Below, one piece after another: positions 21,701-33,100 of a DNA stretch of 64,000 nt (within the stretch, counting starts at the first letter, position 1; each line of letters opens with the position of its first letter). The position numbers and the translations under genes were made by a program. Origin of the DNA: Pseudopyrenochaeta lycopersici (lineage: Eukaryota; Ascomycota; Dothideomycetes; Pleosporales; Pseudopyrenochaetaceae). Location of the stretch: the NCBI GenBank assembly GCA_003313425.1, contig NHZP01000012.1:744001-808000 (forward strand). Reading direction: 5' to 3'. A model generated the notes under the pieces. The model made no database searches, was not told the DNA's origin, and was given only the letters and a program-made list of their open reading frames with translations.

Positions 21701-24700
21701 CTGAGCAGGCCCCGATCGAGGACGCTAGTCCAGAAATCTGCGCTGGCGATGAACGCACTCCAATTGACAACCCTGAAGACCAAGAGCCGTCCGCCGAGGC
21801 AATTCCTGTCGAAGCACAAGCTTCCGCTGAGTCCATTTCAGCTTGTTCAGAAACTGCCAACAATCCACCCGCTCCAGCTGATCACATTGCTGAAGCAGAC
21901 AGCGATTCCACTGATGTCAAATGCCCCGAGGAATCTCAGAACGGCAATGAACTCGAGCCTGTGTCTAATGATGGCTCTTCGGCAGTAGCTGAGCCCATCT
22001 CAAAAGAAACTGAAAGTCCCGTGCCAGAGACTGAAGTAGCGGGAAGCACCGATGTTCCGTTGGCACAGGGTGGTAACAGTGATCAATCAGATCTAGTAGT
22101 CCTTGAGAATGCGGACGAAGGTGAGCGCGAGTCGAAGCCGGAGCCATTCGAGCAAGCAAGTGCGCAACCTGACAAGGCAGAAGCTGGGATTATTGTTGAA
22201 GATGATGCAAGTCTACCAGGTGGTGCTGTAGAGGTTGACAACGCAATTTCCGGTGCTAGTACTGAACTATCCGACAACGATACCGCGAATGACCATGGTA
22301 CTCTAAGTACGGATCATGATGATAGTGCTGGCACTGAGGCGGTCGCTGATCAAATCGAGACCAACCCGTCGGAATCAACCACAGAAGAGGGATGTACAGC
22401 CCTTGAACAAGATGAATCGTCAGAGGCCAATGTGACGCAGAAACAGCCGGCCATCGAAGGGGAAGGGGCCGAATTTACCTCAAGGAAGGCCAAGAAGAGA
22501 AAGAACAAGAGCAAGAAGACGAAGAATAACAAGACTCCGCCAGAAGCTGTCCAAGAACCGCCAGCAGTAGAGAATGAGCCTGCCAATATTGATTGTGGTA
22601 AGACTCAAGACATTGTAGAAAATGAGCCTGTTACCAATATTGAGCCTGAAACAGCTCAAGAAACGACAGTGGACGAAACGGAGTTGCCATCAAACGACAT
22701 GCCCGAGCCTGGACTCGAGCCTAGCGCAGCAAGTGAAGTAATGCCAGGGTCAATGATTAATGAGATTGCCGAGCAACAATCTGAAATCCGGCTGGAGGAA
22801 ATCAACGAGGAGGCTATCACTACTGAAGTAGGGGTGAGTGAATTACAGACCACATCCGACTTAGACGCTACACTACAGCAGCTTGTCTTGCCGGAGGAGA
22901 ACGACGCGGCCGAAATTAACGTAGATACTCAAGAGACCGAGCACCCTAAAACTGCACAGACTGATAACCTACCGCTAGCGAAGGGCAATGGTGAGGCTGA
23001 GGGCAGCAAGCAAGCACAAGAGTTTGTGTCAAAAGAGAACACAGAGGCGGGAGACCAATTTCCAGGTACGTACATGGTCATGTTCGTTCAACTCACAAAT
23101 CGCTTTTTTTTATGTCTCTAGTTTTTGGTGTATTGCCCCACACTCGATTCAATAGCTTGATGCATGGGCCGAATCAGGCGGGGACATATTCATTGCTGCA
23201 TCACGGACCACCCTATTGGGCACCACAATTGTTCTATTGGCCGCATCAGCCAACACATCTTGATGACACTACACCTTACTCGTCTTTCCTTATCATCACG
23301 TGCTGCCATTTCGTTGAGTCAGGCTTCGGGCTGCAACGCATGCATGTAATCTGCCGCAAAACTCGACATGCGTGGTTTTCTCCACGCTAGCTCGCTGTTG
23401 CGCATACAATTGCTCCCGACATCTCCGTCTCACTTCAGCTTTATTTCTGGTCATGTTCATGTCGTTCTTTGTCTGCAAGTGCGACGATATCTTCCCGTCA
23501 CCATTCATTGAAAGGTCGAACTTCAATCGTAAATCGACAATACGACTGACGGTATGCATTAGAATCACCAGGAGCCGAGAACAAAGACATCGAAGAATCA
23601 TGCGTGGGCATGGCAGCTGACACAACGAGCGCGTCAAATTCGGATCCGGCTCTAGACGACTGCAGCGAGGTTATTGCAGAGAGCCCCAGCGAACATCCTG
23701 ATGACACTGCGCCGCAAGGCAGCGACAACGTCGAAGTGGACACTACTGAATCCACAACAAGTGAACACGAGGATGTTACTACCCAGAATTTAGCATTATC
23801 GGAGAAAAGAGACTGTGCTCGAGACATGTCTGATGATAGCGGTCCGTCCGAAGTAGGTGCAACTATTCCACTGACATGGGAACTTTACGTCTTCCAAACG
23901 GATATCCTGAGCATCTAAGCGGTTAGAGAAGTGCGCTGACTGGATATAGGTCGATCAAGACGATTCTTCCGATGGCCAGAAAGTTGACGTCTCAGGAGAT
24001 GACCAGAGCGCCACCGACGATTCCATAAAGGACAAAGACACGAATGCTGAATCTCATCATGAATCTACAACAGGTGTAGCTCTTTCATCTCCTAGTGACA
24101 TTTCAGAAAGTAGGGATAGCTCGAATTCCCAGCCGAAACCCGATGAAGACCTGAACGCAAAGGAAATTACGCCGGCAGCAGAAGCTGAATCGGCTCCTAC
24201 CGGTTCACTCTCGATTATAGATGAATCTCCGGATATCAATATCGAGCCTGTTATCGCGGAGACGTCTCCCAGTACCACTGAGACGGAGCTGTCTATTTTA
24301 CCTGCTCAGGATGACACAGGCTCAGCAACAACAATAGACGACGTTCAAGATGATGGCCAGAAAGAAGATATTTGTCTTGCAACGGTCATTGAGGCAATCC
24401 AGCCATCGACGCCTGACCCAGAAATGATAGTTGATATAGCAGAATTAGTACCTGAGATTGTCCCGGATAATGAGCATATCCAAGCCGAACCAGCGACTAT
24501 GATAGAAGCTATTCCTGACATAACGCCAGACGGGACCACTCCAGAAGAGCCCGCGGAAGAGCACACTGAAGAAACCTTGGACATGCAATTGCCATCAGCT
24601 GACGAAGAACCTGAAGCGAGCCCAAACACGGTTTCTGAAGCTGAACAAGAAGAATCTGCAGCTGCAGATGTAACTCAGCCTACAGAGTCGCCTGGTCAAG

Positions 24701-27648
24701 ATAAGGTCCCGGAAAGTCTTGAATCGGAAAATTCTGTTGCCCTTACCGAGAACGTGTCTGAAGCTGAAAGTCCTCAAGAAATCAAGGAAAACGAGGACCA
24801 AACTGAAACAACTGCAGAAGCTTCGGAAAACGGCAATACTCAAGTAGTCGATCGGGATGAACAAAAGACCGCTGGTGCTCCGGGAGCAGAAGCACCATCA
24901 ACTGGAAAGGTCGAAAGTTCCGAGCCTCTAGCGCCTACAGCTCAAGAACCGAAGGCGTCTGAACTTCCGCCAACGGAAGTTGTCGAGGTAGATGAGCAGC
25001 CCACCGAGCTAGCGGATGTTAATGCAAGCTGTCCCTCACAAGACTCGATGCAAATCCCAGAAGAACTCAGCGAGCCACCAAGCGAAGAACACCCGGCTGA
25101 AGCTTCAGGATCAGCTCAAGCACCAGAAGATTCTTCACAGGCCCAGGAAGAGACACCAGCACAGGAAGACGCACCGGCACAGGAAGACGCACCGGCACAG
25201 GAAGACGCACCGGCACAGGAAGACGCACCAGCACAGGAAGACGCACCAGCACAGGAAGACGCACCAGCACAGGAAGACGCACCAGCACAGGAAGACGCAC
25301 CGGCACAGGAAGACGCACCAGCACAGGAAGACGCACCGGCACAGGAAGAGACACCAGCACAGGAAGACGCACCAGCACAGGAAGACGCACCGGCACAGGA
25401 AGAGACACCAGCACAGGAAGACGCACCCGCACAGGAAGATAGTGCTCAGCCAACTCAAGAAATGGATGAAGTGCAGCCTACTACTCCAACCGTGGAGAGC
25501 CTGAACGGAGAGGAAGTGGAGGAGATCCAAGAGCTGCCTAATGAGGAAAGTAAGCAAGCCGATGGGCCATCAGAAGCACCAGCAGAGGATCAAGCGGTAC
25601 CAACGGCTGCGGTTGCGGTGAATGAAGGGGCTGTTGTAGAAGAAGAGCAGAGCGAGAAACCCCTCATAGAGCCTGCGGAAAGACACGCACCAAATGAAGA
25701 GGCAATTGTTGGTGAAGACCAGGCAGGAACAGAGCCGACGCAGGTCACAGATCAGCCACCCCCAGATCCCCCTGCAGAACCAGAGCTGCTGCCCGTACCG
25801 GAATGCGTAACTCAAGATAAATCACCCATTGAACCTGAGATTGATTCACACTCGGATCCAGTTGCAAAAGACGAAGTGTCTGCAGAAGTCGAGACAATAC
25901 AAAATGCTGAGCCTCCAGTAGAAGCAGAATCTCACCCAATCCCAGATGCCGCGCAAGAATCTGAGCCTCCAATGGCACCAGAGACTGACTCTGTAGTACC
26001 TGAAGTTGTCTCTGAACGACCTGCAGTTGAAGGGGTCATGATTGATGAAAATGCTGAAGATGAGATTTCTCGAGGATCGCCTGTGCCACAACCTGAACCT
26101 GAAGTAGTGGAGCCGACAACAGAGATTGAAGACAAAGGAGTCATCAACAAAGAATCACCAAACGAACCTCCACCAAGCCAACAACCCGACAGTGCCCCGC
26201 CGGAAGAACCCATTCAAGCCAGTGAAAGCGGCAATGCAACGTCCTTGCTCCTTGCCCAAACGGAATCTCCAGTGGCTGACGGGTTCGCGGATGACTCAAT
26301 ACCAAAGGAAAGAGACTTCGCCATTGGGGACGAACCTGCAGCTGGAAGTCCTGCGAAAGAGAAACATCGGCGTCGCCATTCGCATACTCAGCGGGACAGC
26401 AAGCATAGTTCGCATCGAAGACGCGAGAGTGAGGCAAGTACCAAGGAACGACCGACTTTCCCCGGTATGGCATTATTTGCTACTATGAAGCTCGCTAGTG
26501 CCTCTAAGGGTAAGCGTCGCGATAGTATGACAGAGCGTGACACAGTAAGAGGCAAAGAGCGACTACGGGAGGCGGAAAAGACAAGCAGCAGTAGTGATAA
26601 AGAGCGGTCATATCCTGAGCACCGTGCTCACCGCCATCGCGAGACTAGAGGAGATGATAAACAGAACAAACGCCGCACATTGGAGGAAATGGAGGCTGAA
26701 GTCGAGAGACGCAAGCGACATGAAGCTCGAAGAGCTGAAAGGGAGCGCGCTGCGGTAGAAGAAGCCACTAGATTCCAAGAAGAGGAAGAGGCGAGGCGAC
26801 AACAGCGCCGTGAGTTGCGACGTGCGGCGAAAGAGGCAGAAGCAGAGCGTTTGAGGGTTGAGGAGGAACAAATCAAGCTCAAAGAAGAAGAAGAAAGGCG
26901 ACTGCGACACGAAAAGCGACGCCAGCGCCATGAAGCCGAAAAGAGATTGGAACGCGAGAAGGCTGAACAAGCGGAACGAGATGAAGAAGAGGCGCGTAGG
27001 CTACGACGGCAAAGAAGGGCCGAGCGAGAGAGTGGCAAGGTCCATTCTCCGAGATCCAAAGAGCAACCAATAGAGACACCTCGAGATGCCGCTCGCCGAG
27101 CAGCGGAAGAAGACGGCGATACTGCTGTACCGGTCTCACCTTCACATCGAACAGTAACTGCAGAGTCGCCTCGTGCTCCACGTAGACGTATGAGCACTCG
27201 TGAGCCTCCTCCAGCTGTGAAACGCAATAGCCTATTTGGCGGCATTCCGTTGTTTGGTCGTTCGAAGACAGATCCTGTTCCGCCAACTTCAAGATCTATC
27301 AAGCCAGTATCTCGTGTACGAAGCGACCCAAATGAAGTACCCGAAAGTCCTGTTCAGGCGCTTCGAAAAGAAAAAGAGCGGCCAACAAGCAGCCATCAAT
27401 CATCCAACGATAGCCGAGATCGCACTGAACGTCCCCAGCGCAGTCGACGACCTTCGCACCATCAGCGTCGTCAGTTCAAGTCCGCCGAAGAAGAATCAGA
27501 GTATCAGAAGAAGAAGGAAGCTCGGCGATCGATGCGTTCCCGAGAGCATGAAATGTCTGGCGGTCGTGACGGAGGAGTTTCGTTGCCACTACACATTGAT
27601 GACTCATCACCAACCCCAATAAGGCCCTTTGAGCCTGAACGCGAGCCG

Positions 27649-27681
<33 letters not shown>

Positions 27682-28029
27682 ACTGAGCCCATTGAACGCG
27701 CCCCCTCGCCGTTGATTGATGATGCCGCAGCCGAAGTGGGTGTAGCCTCGATCTCCTCTGCTGAGCGCCGGGAGCGGTGTCGCAGCAAGCGTGTCTCGAC
27801 AATGGATGAGCGCCCGAGGACTCGTCGTATCTCTGTCAGCGAAAAAGAAAGGCCGGCCAGTCGACGTGTTGACTCCGATCGTCCGCGTACGAGAGATCGT
27901 GGGGAAGAGCGTCCTAGACCTCGGAGAGGTGAGACGGAACGGAAGAGTGGTGGAAGTCATCGGAAGAAGAAAGAGGAGACAGGTGGATTGAAGAGTCTGT
28001 TTGGGGGCTTGGGCAAGAGGTTTGCATGA
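18756..28029 (+). CDS. Giant intrinsically disordered acidic protein (about 2,851 aa)
   Basis: Five exons (18756-18960, 19012-21594, 21659-23065, 23572-23852, 23950-28029) join in frame to 2,851 residues. Introns are 51, 64, 506 and 97 bp; the 506-bp one is unusual. Residues 1-68 (MREFAHVSFSPWANPY onward) look folded or conserved. The rest is low complexity: polyproline tracts near 19310-19450 and 20190-20220, a Lys-rich basic block near 19580-19890, PAE/TPAE repeats at 20640-21060, a Lys-rich patch near 22490-22530, a QEDAPA minisatellite, a highly charged Glu/Arg coiled-coil region at about 26640-27060, an EP run, an Arg-rich region, and the tail GGLKSLFGGLGKRFA. No enzyme domain is visible. 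Large scaffold or tether proteins of hyphae, such as the Woronin-body tether leashin, have a comparable build, but homology is not shown. Confidence 0.75.
20638..21060 (+). repeat. Imperfect PAE/TPAE codon repeats
   Basis: Within the giant gene, 12-15-bp units of the type gctcctgctgag recur with substitutions and encode alternating Pro-Ala-Glu and Thr/Ala. The divergence between units marks it as older than the downstream 18-bp array. Confidence 0.8.
25144..25431 (+). repeat. 18-bp coding minisatellite (16 units)
   Basis: Sixteen consecutive 18-bp units encode QEDAPA (thirteen) or QEETPA (three) in the giant gene. Units differ mainly at a single third-codon position (accggca versus accagca), so they are almost identical. 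The QEETPA units sit at positions 1, 12 and 15, which suggests block duplication. The length is a multiple of three, so copy changes would keep the frame. Confidence 0.95.
27643..27690 (+). repeat. Glu-Pro dipeptide run
   Basis: A 6-bp gagcct unit repeats eight times with two substitutions and encodes an EP run in the giant protein, between the Arg-rich blocks. Confidence 0.85.
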
Positions 28030-28686
28030 TTGGATTACAGTACACGGAAAGGGGCTACAAGATGGAAAGGTTCTTCACTGAACACGGTGTTTGGGCTTGG
28101 ATTGGCTGCTTTATACCATTACAGTTTCTCTCCTTTGGAAATCCGGAGTTTCGCATAAGATGGGTGGTTCTCTGTACTTGTACGACTGTACGCCGTTCAT
28201 TGTTTACGTTTCTTAGATTGTTACGATGGACACGATGAGCTTCGACCCACTTCGGTGACACGGGTTCTACTATATGATTTTAATGAGGCATGAATATCAA
28301 AATTTTTCATAAATCAAGATTTGCTCATCTGTTTCGACGATATTGTTGTGGTCAATCCATTGTCATGATTGATACATAACGTAACCTTCATCTGTCTTTC
28401 CAACAAGATCGTGGTCACAAGGTAGTATAAACACCAGTTGCATAATACATTGTCTATTGGACAGCTGGCGCAATGTGATGTGCAAGTTTCGTAGTAAAGA
28501 TAAAAGTACCTCAGAAGGCTGTATTTGAACTGGCTAGTCATCTGTAGGTCCTAAACTTAATGTGGACCATTACCATGGGGCGAAGCAGGATAAGTAATGT
28601 CACAGAGAATAGGGTTGACTATTTTCAATCGTACATGTTACATTGGAAATAGCAGTTAAAGTCATCTATTGTAACACTCTGGAGCC
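28030..28686. other. Convergent intergenic spacer
   Basis: The giant gene (plus) and the next gene (minus) end towards each other here. The sequence is AT-rich and I see no gene or repeat. Confidence 0.5.
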
Positions 28687-29142
28687 TTACGAATTTCCAC
28701 ATATTCTGAGCTGCAGAGCTAACAAAGCTTTCTCCACAGTAGGGCCAACAGCGTCAGGCACGAGCAACGCCTTCGTTTCGTAATCCTCCCATGTCCAGAT
28801 TTCGGACCTGTAGAGATTCTCTTTATCATTGTTCATTTTCTTGCTCGTAACAATGAGGACGGGGTTGTCGTCCTTTGGTTTATGGAGTTTATTCCATTCG
28901 GCTCGAGACCGCGTCAGCAATGTGAGGCGCATTGGCAGTCGGACGCATAATTTATACTCACCTAAAATTTCGTCCTGGAGCTTCCTTTCTGAAGCAGACA
29001 GCTCATTACGTTTAGGGCCTGCTCCCCACCCACCGCTTTTAGGCTTCGTGTCAGCTTCTGCTGAGCGCTGTTCTTCTTCTTCAAGACACCTGTCATTCTC
29101 CTCTTTTTGCTGTATTTTGCGGATCTCGCAGATTTCAGTCAT
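28687..29142 (-). CDS. Small uncharacterised charged protein (151 aa, or 131 aa if spliced)
   Basis: An open frame of 151 residues. The N-terminal third is Glu/Lys-rich and likely helical; the C-terminal half (NPVLIVTSKKMNNDKENLY, then WTWEDYETKALLVPDAVG) looks folded. A GTGAGT donor at 28961 with a CTGAC branch and a GAG acceptor at 28902 defines a 60-bp, stop-free, in-frame intron. Removing it joins QDEIL to AEWNKLHKPK, which reads more naturally than the intervening Arg/Leu-rich stretch, so the 131-residue form may be the true one. No family is recognised. It lies downstream of the STAND receptor gene on the same strand, about 1 kb away. Confidence 0.55.
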   Translation of the reverse strand: MTEICEIRKIQQKEENDRCLEEEEQRSAEADTKPKSGGWGAGPKRNELSASERKLQDEILGEYKLCVRLPMRLTLLTRSRAEWNKLHKPKDDNPVLIVTSKKMNNDKENLYRSEIWTWEDYETKALLVPDAVGPTVEKALLALQLRICGNS

Positions 29143-30104
29143 GGTTTCTGGTTGTATAGATAGGAGGTATAAACACTAATGTTGGCTTTAGATCTTGGAT
29201 TATAGTTGGCAATTTATATTTCATGAAACTACTTCGCGAAAGCCCGCTTTACTGACGTGGGTGAGTCAATTTTAGTGAGTGATCAGTGAGTGCACCATCT
29301 CTGACACATGTATTTTGAAGTACTGTGAGTGTAGTAGCGAGGTAGTTCCTAGAAGCTTTGGTTATTTCCTGGAGACTCGTATTGATCCGTTCCTGATTGG
29401 CAAAGGTTAATAAATCAAATTGGTTAACGTATCTTCGCCCATATTGGATCAACCTCCGTAATTGAGCGTAGTCTACTTCAACACCTGATGAATACCAATG
29501 TGACCTGATGGCGTTACGGAAACTATTTTACTGTGTGATATCTAATGCTAATGATAATGTCGCAATCAAACCACAAATTTACGACGGACTTAGTGGCCAG
29601 ATGTGTCGTTCGCAGTGACTGTTCACTATTTCAACTATTCTCTTGCTTTCTGAAGAAATATGACATTTTCATTCAGAAGCTAAGAATTCGACAGTTAGTC
29701 TAAGGAGACGGAAGGTTACCATATAGCTCAGCGTATAACTAGAAATGGACCTGTCATAATGTATTGAAATGAAGTGCTAAGCCAGATCTAATTTCTCGCA
29801 CCGAATTGTCTTGTTCGATTAGTACAGCCAGTAGCTATAGATCTAGCTACCCAGACGTTAGTGCAAGACATCCGTCAATATGTCTATAGAACTTGCGCTG
29901 CCCTATCAGAGGACTGTCTTATTATCCGCTCTTCACAGTCTTGGTGGAAGACTATCTTAATTTATGCTACTAAATATGTCTAGAGTAGTGATACCTAGAA
30001 ATTTCAGGAGCCCAGTAATATAAATACTTGCTGCTCCCCAAATCCTTCTATAAAACAAAGATTCGAAAGCAGCTTGGCAATAAGATGTAAAGTGCATCCA
30101 AGGT
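29143..30104. other. AT-rich gene-poor spacer
   Basis: Nearly 1 kb downstream of the STAND receptor has frequent stops in all frames and visibly higher AT content than flanking genes. It may be decayed repeat sequence, but no transposon motif or terminal repeat is recognisable. Confidence 0.45.
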
Positions 30105-33100
30105 CTATGCTGCGCAAAATTTAAGAAACGTAATACGACCTGAAGACTGCCCTAAGCAGACTACATTCTCGTTAACTGCAGAGCAATTTGGTCGGTATTC
30201 CGAAGGTAGCCATAGCAATCGCTGTCGATCTGAAGTGATCCACTGGTCTTGTACAAAGAGACAAAATGGCTGCGCTCTTTGGAGCAAGGGCAATGGCATA
30301 ACAAGAGAATGAAAAGGAATGTCTCCTCGATCTGTTCGGATGTGTTGGCCGTTTGGCGAGAAGGCCACAGCGCTGATAGAAGTGGTATGGATTTCGAGCA
30401 GGTTGCGGCACGACCCTGTCGCTGCCTCCCATATCCGCACTGTCGCATCGTCTGAGGCTGACGCGACCAGCTGGCCGTCTGGCGAGAAGTTGACAGCGTT
30501 AATGTAGCTGGTATGGCCCTCAAGCACGTTGCGGCATGTTCCTATTGCTGCCTCCCACACCCGCACTGTCTTGTCCCAGGAGGCTGACGCGACTAGCTGG
30601 CCGTCTGGTGAGAAGGTAACAGCCCTGACGTAGTCAGTGTGGCCCTCAAGCACGTTGCGGCATGTTCCTGTTGCTGCCTCCCATACCCGCACTGTCTTGT
30701 CATCTGATGCTGACGCGACCAGCTGGCTGTCTGGCGAGAAGGTGACAGCGTTAATGTAGCTGGTATGGCCCTCAAGCATGTTGCGGCACGATCCTGTCGC
30801 TGCCTCCCACACCCGCACTGTCTTATCGTCTGAGGCTGACGCAATCAGCTGGCTGTCTGCCGAGATGGTGACAGCGACAATGAAGCCAGTGTGGCCCTCA
30901 AGCACGTTGCGGCATGTTGCCGTTGCTGCATCCCATACCCGCACTGTCTTGTCCCAGGAGGCTGACGCGACTAGTTGGCCGTCTGGCGAGAAGGTAACAG
31001 CCCTGACGTAGTCAGTGTGGCCCTCAAGCACGTTGCGGCATGTTCCTGTTGCTGCCTCCCACACCCGCACTGTCTTTTCATATGAGGCTGATGCGACTAG
31101 CTGGCCGTCTGGCGAGAAGGTGACAGCCCTAATGTGATCAGTGTGGCCCTTAAGCACGCTGCGGCACGATCCTGTTATTGCCTCCCATACCCGCACTGTC
31201 TTGTCATATGAGGCTGACGCGACTAGCTGGCTGTCTGGCGAGAAGGCGACAGCCTTAACGAAATTAGTGTGGCCCTCAAGCACGCTGCGGCACGATCCTG
31301 TTGTTGCCTCCCACACCCGCACTGTCTTGTCGTTTGAGGCTGACGCAATCAGCTGGCCGTCTGGCGAGAAGGTGACAGCCCTGACGCAGTTAACGTGGGC
31401 CTCAAGCACGTTGCGACATGTTCCTGTTGCCGCCTCCCACACCCGCACTGTCTTGTCGTTTGAGGCTGACGCAATCAGCTGGCCGTCTGGCGAGAAGGTG
31501 ACAGCGTTAATGTAGTTAGTGTGGCCCTCAAGCATGTTGCGGCACGATCCTGTTGTTGCCTCCCACACCCGCACTGTCTTGTCGTTTGAGGCTGACGCAA
31601 TCAGCTGGCCGTCTGGCGAGAAGGCGACAGCGCTAACGCAGTCAGTGTGGCTCTTAAGAACGTTGCAGCATATTCCTGTTACTGCCTCCCACACCCGCAC
31701 TGTCTTGTCCTCTGATGCTGACGCGACTAGCTGGCCGTCTGGTGAGAAGGTAACAGCCCTGACGTAGTCAGTGTGGCCCTCAAGCACGTTGCGGCATGTT
31801 CCTGTTACCGCCTCCCACACCCGCACTGTCTTGTCGTTTGAGGCTGACGCAATCAGCTGGCTGTCTGGCGAGAAGGTGACAGCGTTAATGTAGCTAGTAT
31901 GGCCCTCAAGCATGTTGCGGCATGTTCCTGTTGCTGCCTCCCATACCCGCACTGTCTCGTCGTTTGAGCCTGACACGATTAGCTGGCCGTCTGGGGAGAA
32001 GGTGATAGCCTTAACACAATTGGTGTGGCCCTCAAGCACGCTGCGACACGAGCCAGTTGCTGTCTCCCACACCCGCACTGTGTTGTCCTCTGAGGCTGAC
32101 GCGACTAGCTGACCGTCTGGCGAGAAAGTGACGGCTCTGACGTAATCAGTATGGCCCTCAAGCACGCTGCGGCAAGCATCCCAGTCGTCATCCCTCTCTA
32201 ACAATTCCTCAATCCACCCTGGCATTTCGTCTACGAAAGATTTCCGTATTATACTCGCCTCAGGAGCAAAGGCCAAAGCAGAGGAATATATTTGTAGAGG
32301 AGCATTGCTGAGTATATGTTGGAATCGAAGCGTGAACCTTCGAGCATCTTGAAGAAACGAGGAAAGAGTAATGGTTGATGACTGTATCATTTGTTAGTAA
32401 TGCAGTGTAGCAAAGTAGTAAAACCCATACCTCAACTAGCGTACAAAGCGTTTCTAGTAAGTAAAGACACGTATTAGTATCTCCGACTAGGCTCATGGCT
32501 TCAAGCCAATGAAGGAAGTGTTTCCGGAGAAAGATATCTGTGAAGTCATTGTCACTAACATGGTGCTGGCTTTGCTTTAAATGATACACCCAGTAACGGC
32601 AAGCATACTGTAACTCGGGTGACAGATACTTCGCAATCTGTCCTTCATCGACTTCGCTTTTCAATGTACCTGGCTGCAAGCTGCACATATTTTGTCGCAA
32701 GCCATCCGGGCTAGACATAAGTTCAACACAATGGAATGCTAACTTCTCGTGTCTTTCTCTCTCATCTACCCAGAACGGGCTCTTCTTATTTGACATATCG
32801 ACGAGAAATTCGCGGAAGGACAGGTGCAGGAGGCGTACGGGCATATCATCACTGTTAGGTATGCGTAAAACAGAGTGCAGGGAGTCCAGTCGACAGCAAA
32901 TATCCTCCTTGACCTTGCCGAGGAGAATCGCGAGTGAATTGATGGAGAGAGGACTCTCTAGAATCACGATACTCCCAACTATCTCTTGGAACTCTGTAGA
33001 GAGCTTGATTCTCTCCTTCCTATCTTGAGTTGCAAAGAGTGAATTTAGAATTGGGAGATATGTCATGCCCAGCTTGCTCACGTCCTCTGTTTCATACGCG

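Noticed and set aside
25016..25557. Long alternative frames on both strands over the QEDAPA array
   Set aside because: An 18-bp repeat without stops is open in several frames at once; only the QEDAPA frame continues into flanking exon sequence.
30249..32112. Many plus-strand open frames across the WD40 array (for example 30778-31011, 31141-31515)
   Set aside because: They are the antisense reading of the repeated 126-bp unit; stops are absent only because the unit lacks them, and the encoded repeats have no known features.
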